Below, in pieces: positions 18,998-27,931 of a DNA stretch of 64,000 nucleotides. Source of the stretch: Halalkalibacter hemicellulosilyticusJCM 9152. Its GTDB lineage: Bacteria > Bacillota > Bacilli > Bacillales > Bacillaceae_D. Positions within the stretch are counted from its first letter, which is position 1. Every line of letters starts with the position of its first letter. The stretch covers positions 123,051 to 187,050 of the forward strand of contig NZ_BAUU01000003.1 in NCBI RefSeq assembly GCF_000513115.1, written 5' to 3'. Both the position numbers and the translations under genes were made by a program. The notes beneath the pieces are model-generated. The model worked only from the letters and a program-made list of their open reading frames with translations, was not told the origin of the DNA and searched no databases.

Positions 18998-19773
18998 TGG
19001 TTGAATTTGTAAATGTTTTGCCTGCATTTCTATTAATTCTAGTTCGTATTCTGGCGTTTTTTGCGATTTTACCAATCTATGCCCATCATTCATTACCAAA
19101 TACGTTTAAAATTGGATTAGCCTGTTTTCTAGCCTGGGTGATGGTTTTTACGTTGGAAAATCCAGTTGTTGTGATAGATGGAACCTATTTTCTGTTAGTG
19201 ATGAAGGAAGCTCTTGTTGGTTTAATGGTTGGATTGATTGCATCTATTATCATGTATGCCATTCATGTAGCAGGTGGGTTTATCGATTATAGTATGGGTT
19301 TTATGATTGCAAATGTTGTTGATCCACAGACTGGTGCACAGACCCCGCTTACTGGGAGTTTCTTATATGCATTTGCTATTTTATTTATGCTTCTTATGAA
19401 TGGACATCATTTATTGTTAGATGGTATTTTTTTCAGTTATCAATTTGTTCCGATTGATCAACTCTTTCTACCATTTAGTCAAGAAAATATCATTCAGTAT
19501 GTTGTGATAACGTTCAATTCAATGTTTATTATTGCCTTTCAAATGGCATTTCCTATTGTCGGATCTCTCTTTCTTGTTGATGTTGGCTTAGGGATGGTCT
19601 CTCGTGCTGTGCCGCAAATGAATGTTTTTGTCGTTGGTTTACCGTTGAAAATCACAGTAGGGCTATTGTTATTGACCGTGTACGTCAGCGTATTCTTTAT
19701 CATCGTACAGCAATTGTTTGAACAGATGATTATAGCGATGAGAACGTTGCTGCAATTATTAGGAGGGGGCTAA
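18997..19773 (+). CDS. fliR: Flagellar export gate protein FliR
   Basis: Polytopic export gate component, 258 residues with roughly six hydrophobic segments. It has the family features VRILAFFAILPIY and LVDVGLGMVSRAVPQMNVFVVGLPLKI. ATG 18997 overlaps the fliQ stop by one base. flhB begins one base after its stop. Confidence 0.97.
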   Translation: MVEFVNVLPAFLLILVRILAFFAILPIYAHHSLPNTFKIGLACFLAWVMVFTLENPVVVIDGTYFLLVMKEALVGLMVGLIASIIMYAIHVAGGFIDYSMGFMIANVVDPQTGAQTPLTGSFLYAFAILFMLLMNGHHLLLDGIFFSYQFVPIDQLFLPFSQENIIQYVVITFNSMFIIAFQMAFPIVGSLFLVDVGLGMVSRAVPQMNVFVVGLPLKITVGLLLLTVYVSVFFIIVQQLFEQMIIAMRTLLQLLGGG

Positions 19774-19774
19774 A

Positions 19775-20869
19775 TTGAAAGCATATCCATTTAAACTTCA
19801 TTTGCAATATTTCGCAGATGAAAAAACGGAAAAAGCAACTCCTAAAAAACGACAGGATACTCGTAAGAAGGGGCAAGTAGCTAAAAGTAATGATGTTAAT
19901 ACTGCAATTATACTCTTATTTGTATTTTTATGTTTTTGGTTTTTCGGAAGTTATTTTGGAGAGACACTTACGAATCTGATGAAACATACGTTTCAAACCT
20001 ATTTATTAGAAACCGTAAACGAGCCATTTATCGAAACGCTGTTTATTGAACTGCTATTTCAGGCTGCTTTAACATTCTCTCCTATTATGTTAATTGCGAT
20101 GATTGCCGGTGTTTTTGCTAGTTATATTCAAGTAGGTCCTTTATTTGCTCCCGAAGCATTAAAGATGAAGATTTCTAAATTGAACCCTATTCAAGGAGCA
20201 AAGCGAATCTTTTCAGTAAGAGCTATTGTTGAACTCGTAAAGTCATTGTTAAAAATATCTTTTGCGGGAATAACCGTTTTTACGATTATTTGGTTCAGTC
20301 TAGAGGACGTCATGTTGTTATCACAAAAAAGTGTTATGGAAGGCTTTGGTTTAATTGCACAGTTGACGGCATTGTTAGGTATTTCTGTAGCCATTTTGCT
20401 ACTCATACTATCAGTACCCGATTATATTTATCAAAAATATGACCATGAAAAACAAATTAAAATGTCAAAAAAAGATATTAAAGATGAACATAAAAATATG
20501 GAAGGGGATCCGAGGATTAAATCGAAACGAAAACAAAAACAAATGGAAATGGCGATGCAACGGATGATGCAAGAAGTACCGAAGGCAGATGTTGTTATAA
20601 CGAATCCAACCCATTTTGCAGTCGCTCTTCGTTACGATGAATCGGTCTCTGATGCACCTATTGTTATTGCAAAAGGTGTCGATCTTATTGCACAGAAAAT
20701 TAAAGGAATTGCATCAGAACATGATGTAATTACTGTTGAAAATAAACCATTGGCAAGGGCTTTGTATCATCAAGCAGAAATTGGTGATCAAGTGCCTGAG
20801 GCATTATTTAAATCAGTCGCAGAAGTTTTAGCGTATGTTTATCGATTGAAAAACAAACAAGTCAATTAG
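19775..20869 (+). CDS. flhB: Flagellar export substrate-switch protein FlhB
   Basis: Export gate protein whose cytoplasmic tail autocleaves at the NPTH motif to allow the hook-to-filament switch. The motif is present as VITNPTHFAVALRY near residue 275. Four transmembrane helices are preceded by the N-terminal EKTEKATPKKRQDTRKKGQVAKS. It has 364 residues. Start TTG 19775 with SD aggaggggg. Confidence 0.98.
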   Translation: MKAYPFKLHLQYFADEKTEKATPKKRQDTRKKGQVAKSNDVNTAIILLFVFLCFWFFGSYFGETLTNLMKHTFQTYLLETVNEPFIETLFIELLFQAALTFSPIMLIAMIAGVFASYIQVGPLFAPEALKMKISKLNPIQGAKRIFSVRAIVELVKSLLKISFAGITVFTIIWFSLEDVMLLSQKSVMEGFGLIAQLTALLGISVAILLLILSVPDYIYQKYDHEKQIKMSKKDIKDEHKNMEGDPRIKSKRKQKQMEMAMQRMMQEVPKADVVITNPTHFAVALRYDESVSDAPIVIAKGVDLIAQKIKGIASEHDVITVENKPLARALYHQAEIGDQVPEALFKSVAEVLAYVYRLKNKQVN

Positions 20870-20895
20870 TTTGTTGACGTAAGGGGAGAAGTTTT

Positions 20896-22932
20896 GTGGG
20901 AGTAAGAGATTTATCGGTTTTACTTGGTGTTATTTTAATCATCGCGATGTTAATTATACCATTACCAACAATCATGTTAGATTTTTTAATTATTATTAAT
21001 ATTTCTCTTGCTCTTATTATTATATTAGTAGCAATGAATACTCGAGAGCCTTTGCAATTTTCCATTTTTCCAACTTTACTGTTGCTCGTTACCTTGTTTC
21101 GTCTCGGTTTAAATGTTTCTACTACTCGTTCTATTTTAAGCGAGGCTCAAGCAGGTAATGTCATAGATACTTTTGGTAGCTTTGTTGTTAGTGGAAATGC
21201 TCTTGTTGGTTTTGTCGTTTTCTTAATTTTAGTCGTCATTCAGTTTCTTGTTATTACGAAAGGGGCAGAACGAGTATCAGAAGTAGGTGCGCGTTTTACG
21301 TTAGATGCGATGCCTGGTAAGCAAATGAGTATTGATGCTGATTTAAATGCTGGAATGATATCAGATGCAGAAGCGAAGGAAAGGCGAGAAAAAATAGAAC
21401 AAGAAGCTGATTTTTACGGTTCAATGGATGGTGCTAGTAAGTTTGTTAAAGGGGATGCTATTGCTGGTATCGTCATCGTTATTATTAATTTAATTTTTGG
21501 ATTCATCATCGGTATGATGCAACAAGGAATGACCTTTGATGAATCAGTAACGACATTTACATTACTTACTGTTGGGGACGGTTTAGTAAGTCAAATCCCA
21601 GCGTTATTAATTTCGACAGCAACAGGAATTGTCGTAACAAGAGCGGCTTCTGAAGGCAGTCTAGGGTATGATGTGACGAAGCAAATTTTTGCATACCCTA
21701 AAATGCTCTATGTTGCTGGTGGAACGATTCTAATGCTAGGTATCGTCACACCGATTTATCCAATTGTTACATTTCCTATAGCGATTTTACTTATTATAGG
21801 TGGGTATATGCTTTCTCAAAATGAATTGAAAACGACTGAGGAAGAAGATGTCATAAATGAAGAAGAGACAGAAGATGATATGAAGTCTCCTGAAAGTGTA
21901 GTCAATCTGCTACAAATCGACCCAATCGAATTTGAATTTGGATATGGTTTAATACCATTAGCAGATGCTAATCAAGGTGGCGATTTACTTGATCGTGTCG
22001 TCATGATTAGACGGCAAATGGCATTAGAATTAGGCATGATTGTCCCGGTCATCAGGATAAGAGATAATATTCAATTACAGCCTAATGAATATACAATTAA
22101 AATAAAGGGTAATGAAATAGCAAAGGGTGAATTGCTGTTAGATCATTATATGGCAATGAGCCCTGGAGTGGAAGATGAATCGATTGTTGGAATAGAGACA
22201 GTAGAGCCTGCATTTGGAATGCCTGCGCTTTGGATTGGTGAAGAGATGAAAGAACAAGCAGAACTATCAGGTTATACGGTTGTAGACCCTCCTTCTGTTG
22301 TATCAACTCATCTGACAGAGGTAGTGAAAAGGCATGCACATGAATTATTAGGTAGAGAAGAAACCAAGCAATTAGTTGATCATTTGAAAGAAACTTACCC
22401 AGCTCTTGTGGAAGAAGTAACGCCAAGCTCGTTATCAACTGGAGAAATTCAAAAAGTGTTGACGAATTTGCTAAGGGAAAATGTCTCTATTCGAAATTTA
22501 CCTACTATTTTCGAGACGATGGCCGATTATGGATCGATGACGAAAGATATGGATCTTTTAACAGAATATGTAAGACAGTCGTTATCAAGGCAAATCTCTA
22601 AGCAAATGACAACTCCAGGAGAGCCATTATATGTTGTGACATTAAGTGGCACGATTGAAAAGAAGATTGCAGATTCGATTCAACAAACGGAGCATGGAAA
22701 CTTTTTGGCTATGGATCCAAATGAGTCTCAACGAATTTTGGAGTCGGCAGCTTCAGAAACAGATCGGTTAGCTCAAATGGGGCAAACATCTGTTATTCTC
22801 TGTTCTCCAGCAGTAAGAATGTATGTAAGACAGCTGATTGAACGTTACTTACCTCAAGTGCCGGTGCTTTCTTATAATGAATTAGAAGCGGATATAGAGG
22901 TGCAAAGTGTAGGGGTGGTGAATGGTGAATGA
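20896..22932 (+). CDS. flhA: Flagellar export gate protein FlhA
   Basis: Largest gate component, 678 residues. The N-terminal half has about eight transmembrane helices and the FHIPEP-type signature (ITKGAERVSEVGARFTLDAMPGKQMSIDADLNAG, residues 117-150). The cytoplasmic C-terminal domain docks chaperone-substrate complexes and contains FGYGLIPLADANQGGDLLDRVV. Start GTG 20896 with SD aaggggag. It overlaps flhF by 4 nt. Confidence 0.98.
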   Translation: MGVRDLSVLLGVILIIAMLIIPLPTIMLDFLIIINISLALIIILVAMNTREPLQFSIFPTLLLLVTLFRLGLNVSTTRSILSEAQAGNVIDTFGSFVVSGNALVGFVVFLILVVIQFLVITKGAERVSEVGARFTLDAMPGKQMSIDADLNAGMISDAEAKERREKIEQEADFYGSMDGASKFVKGDAIAGIVIVIINLIFGFIIGMMQQGMTFDESVTTFTLLTVGDGLVSQIPALLISTATGIVVTRAASEGSLGYDVTKQIFAYPKMLYVAGGTILMLGIVTPIYPIVTFPIAILLIIGGYMLSQNELKTTEEEDVINEEETEDDMKSPESVVNLLQIDPIEFEFGYGLIPLADANQGGDLLDRVVMIRRQMALELGMIVPVIRIRDNIQLQPNEYTIKIKGNEIAKGELLLDHYMAMSPGVEDESIVGIETVEPAFGMPALWIGEEMKEQAELSGYTVVDPPSVVSTHLTEVVKRHAHELLGREETKQLVDHLKETYPALVEEVTPSSLSTGEIQKVLTNLLRENVSIRNLPTIFETMADYGSMTKDMDLLTEYVRQSLSRQISKQMTTPGEPLYVVTLSGTIEKKIADSIQQTEHGNFLAMDPNESQRILESAASETDRLAQMGQTSVILCSPAVRMYVRQLIERYLPQVPVLSYNELEADIEVQSVGVVNGE

Positions 22933-24065
22933 AAGTAAAGAAATTTATCGCTACAAATATGGCTGAGGCCATGCATTCTATTCGTTCGGAATTAGGCGAA
23001 GATGCAGTCATTTTACATTCAAAGAAAGTGGATACGGGTGGTTTTCTCGGGATGTTTACGAAGAAAAAGCTCGAAGTAATTGCGGCGATTGATCCACTTG
23101 GGAGTCAACCTAAATCAAAGGCGTTAACTCCAGCATCTCGTTTAAAGCAACAACCGAAACAAGCAAAACAACTAAACGTAAGTACCGAAAATCAACAACT
23201 TTCAATGAAAAATGAAATTAAACAGTTAAAAACGTTAATAAGTGAAATGGAACCAAAATCTAAAAATGATCTTGAGTATCCGCGCCCGTTTCAAGAGGTC
23301 GAAAATCATTTAGCAGGTCAGGGAGTATTGAAGTCTGCAAGAGTGGTCATCATAAAACAATTAATGAAAGATTGGTATGAAAACGAAGAAAAGGATTTTC
23401 AATTGAAAGTCGACTATTCTTCTATTTTAAAAACACTTTTTGCTAATCTTTCATTTGGCCAACCTTTTCATAAAAAAATTGTTAACATTGTTGGGCCAAC
23501 AGGTGTAGGAAAAACGACTACTATTGCTAAGTTAGCAGCCATAGCGACACTTCAGGAGGAAAAGAAGGTAGCTTTAATTACGACTGATACATTTCGAATA
23601 TCAGCGGTAGAACAATTGAAAACATATGCAAAAATTTTAAATATTCCTGTAAAAGTTGCTTATTCAATTGATGATTTTAAAAAAGGGATTGATATGTATT
23701 CACATTATGATTTAATTTTAGTCGATTCTGCTGGAAGGAATTTCAGGAATTCTCTATACGTCGAAGAGCTATCGAAAGTCATGAATTTTGATCAAGATAC
23801 TGAAACACACTTAGTTCTTTCCCTCACTTCTAAGTATGAAGATATGAAGGCGATCATTGAGCAATTTAACCTTATCTCCATTTCTTCTGTTATTTTGACA
23901 AAAAAAGATGAAACGAGTACACACGGCGCGATGGTCAATATTCCATTTGAATATAATATACCTCTTACTTATGTGACTACAGGCCAAAATGTGCCGGATG
24001 ATATTATGACAGCTTCGATTGAATTAATTGCTTCTTCCATCAATGGGAGGGCTAAAGATGAATGA
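22929..24065 (+). CDS. flhF: SRP-type GTPase FlhF
   Basis: Third member of the SRP GTPase family (with Ffh and FtsY), governing flagellar placement with FlhG. N-terminal B domain about 1-120; NG domain thereafter with [16 protein letters not shown] near residue 189, TTDTFRISAVEQLKTYA, and DSAGR. It has 378 residues. ATG 22929 overlaps the flhA stop, and flhG begins inside its 3' end. Confidence 0.97.
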   Translation: MKVKKFIATNMAEAMHSIRSELGEDAVILHSKKVDTGGFLGMFTKKKLEVIAAIDPLGSQPKSKALTPASRLKQQPKQAKQLNVSTENQQLSMKNEIKQLKTLISEMEPKSKNDLEYPRPFQEVENHLAGQGVLKSARVVIIKQLMKDWYENEEKDFQLKVDYSSILKTLFANLSFGQPFHKKIVNIVGPTGVGKTTTIAKLAAIATLQEEKKVALITTDTFRISAVEQLKTYAKILNIPVKVAYSIDDFKKGIDMYSHYDLILVDSAGRNFRNSLYVEELSKVMNFDQDTETHLVLSLTSKYEDMKAIIEQFNLISISSVILTKKDETSTHGAMVNIPFEYNIPLTYVTTGQNVPDDIMTASIELIASSINGRAKDE

Positions 24066-24912
24066 TCAAGCTGAGAATTTAAGAAAAATGGTTGCCTCTG
24101 AAGCAACGAAAGAAGCGAAAGTTATTGCAGTTGTGAGTGGCAAAGGAGGGGTTGGCAAATCAAATGTTTGTTTGAACTTTGCACTATCTTTGACACGTTT
24201 AGGTAAGAAGGTAGCTATTTTCGATTTAGATATAGGTATGGCTAATTTGGATATATTAATGGGAGTATCCTCAACCTATACCATCATGGATGCGCTAGAA
24301 AATGAGCTATCTATTTGGGATATTATTGAAACGGATGAGGATGGACTAGCTTACATCGCTGGAGGTTCTGGCTTTTCATCTTTTGTAGAATTAACTGAAT
24401 CAAAAATTCAGCGCTTTTTTAATCAGTTAGAGTTAATAGGTCAGCATTTTGATTATGTTTTTTTGGATATGGGTGCTGGTGCAACAAAGGCTAGCATGCA
24501 ATTTATTTTGGCAGCAAATGAAATTTTCGTAGTGACAACCCCTGAACCAACATCGATTACAGATGCTTATGCAATGGTAAAGTATATTCATTTAAGTGAT
24601 GAACACATACCGATGTATTTGCTCATTAATCGTGCTGAATCTGAAAAGGAAGCAAGGGATACCGAGCAAAACTTCAAGCGAGTCACATTACAATTTTTAG
24701 GCAAGCATTTACTCACATTAGGGTATGTTCCTTTTGACGATAAAGTAACGAAATCTGTTAAGGCACAAAAGCCATTCGTTATTTTATACCCTCAAACAAG
24801 GGCAAGTCAGTCAATTGCTCAAATGGCATCTTCTTATTTAGGGATCAAGGAGTCTACACCTTCAAAGTTTGGACAATTTATAAAAAAAATGAAGGTATTT
24901 ATGAATAAGTAA
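24058..24912 (+). CDS. flhG: MinD-like ATPase FlhG (YlxH)
   Basis: ParA/MinD-type ATPase that stimulates FlhF GTPase activity and patterns flagella. Deviant Walker A GKGGVGKSNV near residue 28, MinD-like DLDIGMANLD, and LDMGAGATKASM. A C-terminal amphipathic, Lys-rich helix (IKKMKVFMNK) could be the membrane anchor. ATG 24058 has SD gggagg (24045-24050); the frame opens earlier, but only this start has an SD. About 284 residues. Confidence 0.96.
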   Translation: MNDQAENLRKMVASEATKEAKVIAVVSGKGGVGKSNVCLNFALSLTRLGKKVAIFDLDIGMANLDILMGVSSTYTIMDALENELSIWDIIETDEDGLAYIAGGSGFSSFVELTESKIQRFFNQLELIGQHFDYVFLDMGAGATKASMQFILAANEIFVVTTPEPTSITDAYAMVKYIHLSDEHIPMYLLINRAESEKEARDTEQNFKRVTLQFLGKHLLTLGYVPFDDKVTKSVKAQKPFVILYPQTRASQSIAQMASSYLGIKESTPSKFGQFIKKMKVFMNK

Positions 24913-24938
24913 AAATAACGTGGAAAGTTGGGGATAAC

Positions 24939-26009
24939 ATGAATCAATTAATTCGTGTACTAGTAGTAGATGATTCTGCTTTTATGAGAAAAGTCATCTC
25001 CGACATTATTAACTCTGACCCGCGTATGGAAGTTATTGCAACCGGTAGACATGGTGAAGATGCGATTAAGAAAATTGAAGAGTTTGACCCTGACGTGATG
25101 ACACTTGATGTTGAAATGCCAATCATGAGCGGATTAGATGCGTTGAAATGGATTATGAAAAAAAGGCCAATGCCTATTGTCATGATTAGTAGTAAAACAA
25201 AAATAGGGGCCGAAACAACTTTACAAGCAATGGAAGTAGGGGCTGTTGACTTTATTACAAAGCCATCGGGTGCGATTTCACTTGATATTGGGAAAGTGGC
25301 GGACGAAATAAAAGAAAAAGTTTATTATGCTTCAAAAGCAAATGTCCAAGCTCTACAGAACGAACATCGTCCTAAGAAAGTTGAACCATCGTTGATTAAA
25401 AAAGATAGACAAGCTGTGGTTGGAAAATCTTCAATACAGAAAATAATAGCAATTGGTACTTCAACTGGAGGACCGAAAGCATTAAAAACAGTTATTAGTC
25501 AACTTCCTGCATCCATACAGGCTCCGGTTTTAGTTGTTCAGCATATGCCAGCTGGGTTCACTAAGTCGTTAGCTGATAGGCTTAATCGCTTGTCAGAGCT
25601 TACTGTTAAAGAAGCTAAATCAGGAGATGTGCTGGAGAATGGACATGTTTATATTGCTCCAGGTGGCTTACATTTGAAACTGGTCGTTCAGTCTAAGGCT
25701 TTATCGATTCAAACAACTTTAGATGAACCAAGAAAAGGGCATCGCCCTTCGGTAGATACGATGTTTGAATCTTTGGCCCAAATTAATCAAATTGACGTGA
25801 TTGCGGTAGTGATGACTGGAATGGGAACAGACGGTACGATTGGATTAAAAGAATTAAAAAAGCGACATAATTGTTATTCCATTGCTGAAGCTGAAGAAAC
25901 TTGTGTCGTTTATGGAATGCCTAAATCAATCGTGGCCAATAAATTAGCGGATGAAGTTGTAAGGGTTGAGAGCATTAGTCATTATATTACACAATATTGC
26001 CGAGGGTAG
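24939..26009 (+). CDS. cheB: Chemotaxis protein-glutamate methylesterase CheB
   Basis: Response regulator-methylesterase that demethylates and deamidates chemoreceptors. Receiver domain at 1-120 with Asp57 (LDVEMP). The catalytic domain follows a linker: Ser in GTSTGGP, His in QHMPAGFT, Asp in MTGMGTDG. It has 356 residues. CheB is normally activated by CheA, but the gene that follows directly here is cheC, not cheA. Confidence 0.97.
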   Translation: MNQLIRVLVVDDSAFMRKVISDIINSDPRMEVIATGRHGEDAIKKIEEFDPDVMTLDVEMPIMSGLDALKWIMKKRPMPIVMISSKTKIGAETTLQAMEVGAVDFITKPSGAISLDIGKVADEIKEKVYYASKANVQALQNEHRPKKVEPSLIKKDRQAVVGKSSIQKIIAIGTSTGGPKALKTVISQLPASIQAPVLVVQHMPAGFTKSLADRLNRLSELTVKEAKSGDVLENGHVYIAPGGLHLKLVVQSKALSIQTTLDEPRKGHRPSVDTMFESLAQINQIDVIAVVMTGMGTDGTIGLKELKKRHNCYSIAEAEETCVVYGMPKSIVANKLADEVVRVESISHYITQYCRG

Positions 26010-26018
26010 GGGAATAAA

Positions 26019-26657
26019 ATGGATGACCTTAAAAAATTACAGCCATTTCATTTAGATGTATTAAAAGAAATTGGTAATATCGGTGCCGGTAATGCTGCCA
26101 CAAGCTTGTCACTCTTATTAAATAAAACGATTGATATGAGTGTACCAGATGTTCGGGTCGTTTCATTACAAGAAATACCCGATCAAGTGGGAGGAGCTGA
26201 TACAGAGGTAGCTGCAATCTTCTTACGTATTGAAGGGGAAGCTCCAGGTAGTATGTATTTTATAGCGAACATTGCTGATATTGAAAAAATGATTCGACGA
26301 TTAATTGGAAATGATCATTTCCAGCTTGTATCTCCTCCTTTTGATGAAATGGGTATTTCAGCATTTTTGGAAGTTGGAAATATTTTAGCAGGCTCTTATC
26401 TATCTTCTTTTTCAGATTTTACTCAATTAGATTTGCAGCCGTCAGTTCCTGGTGTAAGTATTGATATGGCAGGAGCTATTTTAAGCTATGGTTTAATCCC
26501 AATATCAGAGGTGGGAGATTTTGCAATTGTGATTGATACGGAAATTGTTGAGGTGGATGAAGAATCTGAAAAGGTTTCAGGTCATTTCTTTTTATTACCA
26601 GATCCCGGCTCATTTCAAACGATCTTCAAAGCGTTAGGAGTGGAAATAGATGAGTGA
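26019..26657 (+). CDS. cheC: CheY-P phosphatase CheC
   Basis: Adaptation protein of the B. subtilis type of chemotaxis, acting with CheD. It has 212 residues, with two phosphatase-centre helices: LKEIGNIGAGNAATSL near residue 14 and FLEVGNILAGSYLSS near 115. SD gtagggg overlaps the end of cheB. In B. subtilis cheA and cheW lie between cheB and cheC; here only 9 nt separate them. It overlaps cheD by 8 bp. Confidence 0.96.
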   Translation: MDDLKKLQPFHLDVLKEIGNIGAGNAATSLSLLLNKTIDMSVPDVRVVSLQEIPDQVGGADTEVAAIFLRIEGEAPGSMYFIANIADIEKMIRRLIGNDHFQLVSPPFDEMGISAFLEVGNILAGSYLSSFSDFTQLDLQPSVPGVSIDMAGAILSYGLIPISEVGDFAIVIDTEIVEVDEESEKVSGHFFLLPDPGSFQTIFKALGVEIDE

Positions 26658-27138
26658 CGTTATTAAGGTTGGCATGGCTGATTTAAATATTGTCACTCCT
26701 CCAAATACGATTCGTACATCGGGACTCGGCTCTTGTGTCGGGTTAATCATATTTGATGGTCAAAGAAATGTTGCAGGAATGGCACATATTATGTTGCCTA
26801 ATTCAAAATTATGTAAACAATCACCGCCAAATGTTGCTAAATATGCTGATACTGCAATACCAGCTTTGATACAAGATTTAAAGAAAAAGGGTGCTAGATC
26901 GGCCTTTTTAAAAGCTAAAATGGCTGGAGGTGCACAGATGTTCTCATTCTCAACTGGGAATGAGATGATGAGAATTGGGCCAAGAAATGTTGAGGCTGTT
27001 AGAGAATTGTTGGAATCTCTGAATATACCAATTGTTTCTGAAGATGTTGGTGGGAAAAGTGGTCGAACGATTGAATTCAACCCAGTTTCTAATTTGTTGC
27101 ATATTCGAACGGTCAACCAAGGGACGAAAGAAATTTAA
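26650..27138 (+). CDS. cheD: Chemoreceptor glutamine deamidase CheD
   Basis: Cys-His-Thr deamidase that modifies receptors and activates CheC. The catalytic Cys is in GLGSCVG (about residue 29) and His in GMAHIMLP. The KAKMAGGAQMF and NVEAVRELL motifs are typical. It has 162 residues. ATG 26650 lies inside the cheC 3' end, so the two are probably translationally coupled, in line with their partnership. Confidence 0.96.
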   Translation: MSDVIKVGMADLNIVTPPNTIRTSGLGSCVGLIIFDGQRNVAGMAHIMLPNSKLCKQSPPNVAKYADTAIPALIQDLKKKGARSAFLKAKMAGGAQMFSFSTGNEMMRIGPRNVEAVRELLESLNIPIVSEDVGGKSGRTIEFNPVSNLLHIRTVNQGTKEI

Positions 27139-27155
27139 CAAACAGAGGTGATGAG

Positions 27156-27914
27156 ATGGCACAAGTAGCAGCAGATCAAAAAATATGGGATAAGTGGATA
27201 GAAGAACGGTCGAGAGAAGCTTGTAACGAATTGATCCAACATTACATGCCACTCGTCCATTATCATGTACAACGAATCTCGGTCGGTTTGCCAAAAAATG
27301 TTCAAAGAGAAGATTTAATTAGTCATGGAATGTACGGTCTATATGATGCACTTGAAAAATTTAATCCTGAGCGCGACTTGAAGTTTGATACATATGCTTC
27401 CTTTCGTATAAGAGGTGCAATCATTGATGGGTTAAGAAAAGAGGATTGGTTACCTCGTTCGATTCGAGACAAAATTAAAAAGGTCGAATCGACTATTGAA
27501 AAACTCGAACAATTGTATGGAAGGTTCATTACAAGTGAAGAAGTGGCCAACGAGTTAAACATGGATAAAGCAGAAGTTGAACAAGTGATGACAGAGTATT
27601 ATACGGCTTCGTTATTGTCAATGGATGAACGACCGCAAGATCAAGAAAGAAACGAAACGTATGCGACAACATTAGAAGATAGACAAACAAAGAAACCTGA
27701 AGATAAACTGGTTGAAGAAGCAACAAAACAGGAACTATCAGAAGTCATTAAGCGTTTAACTGAAAAAGAACAACTTGTGATTAGTCTCTTTTATTTTGAT
27801 GAGATGACGTTTACTGAAATCGGTCAAATTCTTAATCTCTCGACTTCTAGAATTTCACAAATTCATTCTAAGGCTTTATTTCGGTTACAGCAAGTAATGA
27901 AAAAAAAACGTTAA
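27156..27914 (+). CDS. sigD: RNA polymerase sigma factor SigD (FliA family)
   Basis: Sigma-28 that transcribes late flagellar, motility and autolysin genes. It has 252 residues. Region 2 (REDLISHGMYGLYDALEKFNPERDLKFDTYASFRIRGAIIDGLR) and region 4 (LTEKEQLVISLFYFDEMTFTEIGQILNLSTSRISQIHSKAL) are well conserved. SD agaggtgatg precedes ATG 27156. In B. subtilis its place near the 3' end of this very long operon affects how many cells become motile. Confidence 0.98.
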   Translation: MAQVAADQKIWDKWIEERSREACNELIQHYMPLVHYHVQRISVGLPKNVQREDLISHGMYGLYDALEKFNPERDLKFDTYASFRIRGAIIDGLRKEDWLPRSIRDKIKKVESTIEKLEQLYGRFITSEEVANELNMDKAEVEQVMTEYYTASLLSMDERPQDQERNETYATTLEDRQTKKPEDKLVEEATKQELSEVIKRLTEKEQLVISLFYFDEMTFTEIGQILNLSTSRISQIHSKALFRLQQVMKKKR

Positions 27915-27931
27915 AGAGGGTGAAAAGCGGG

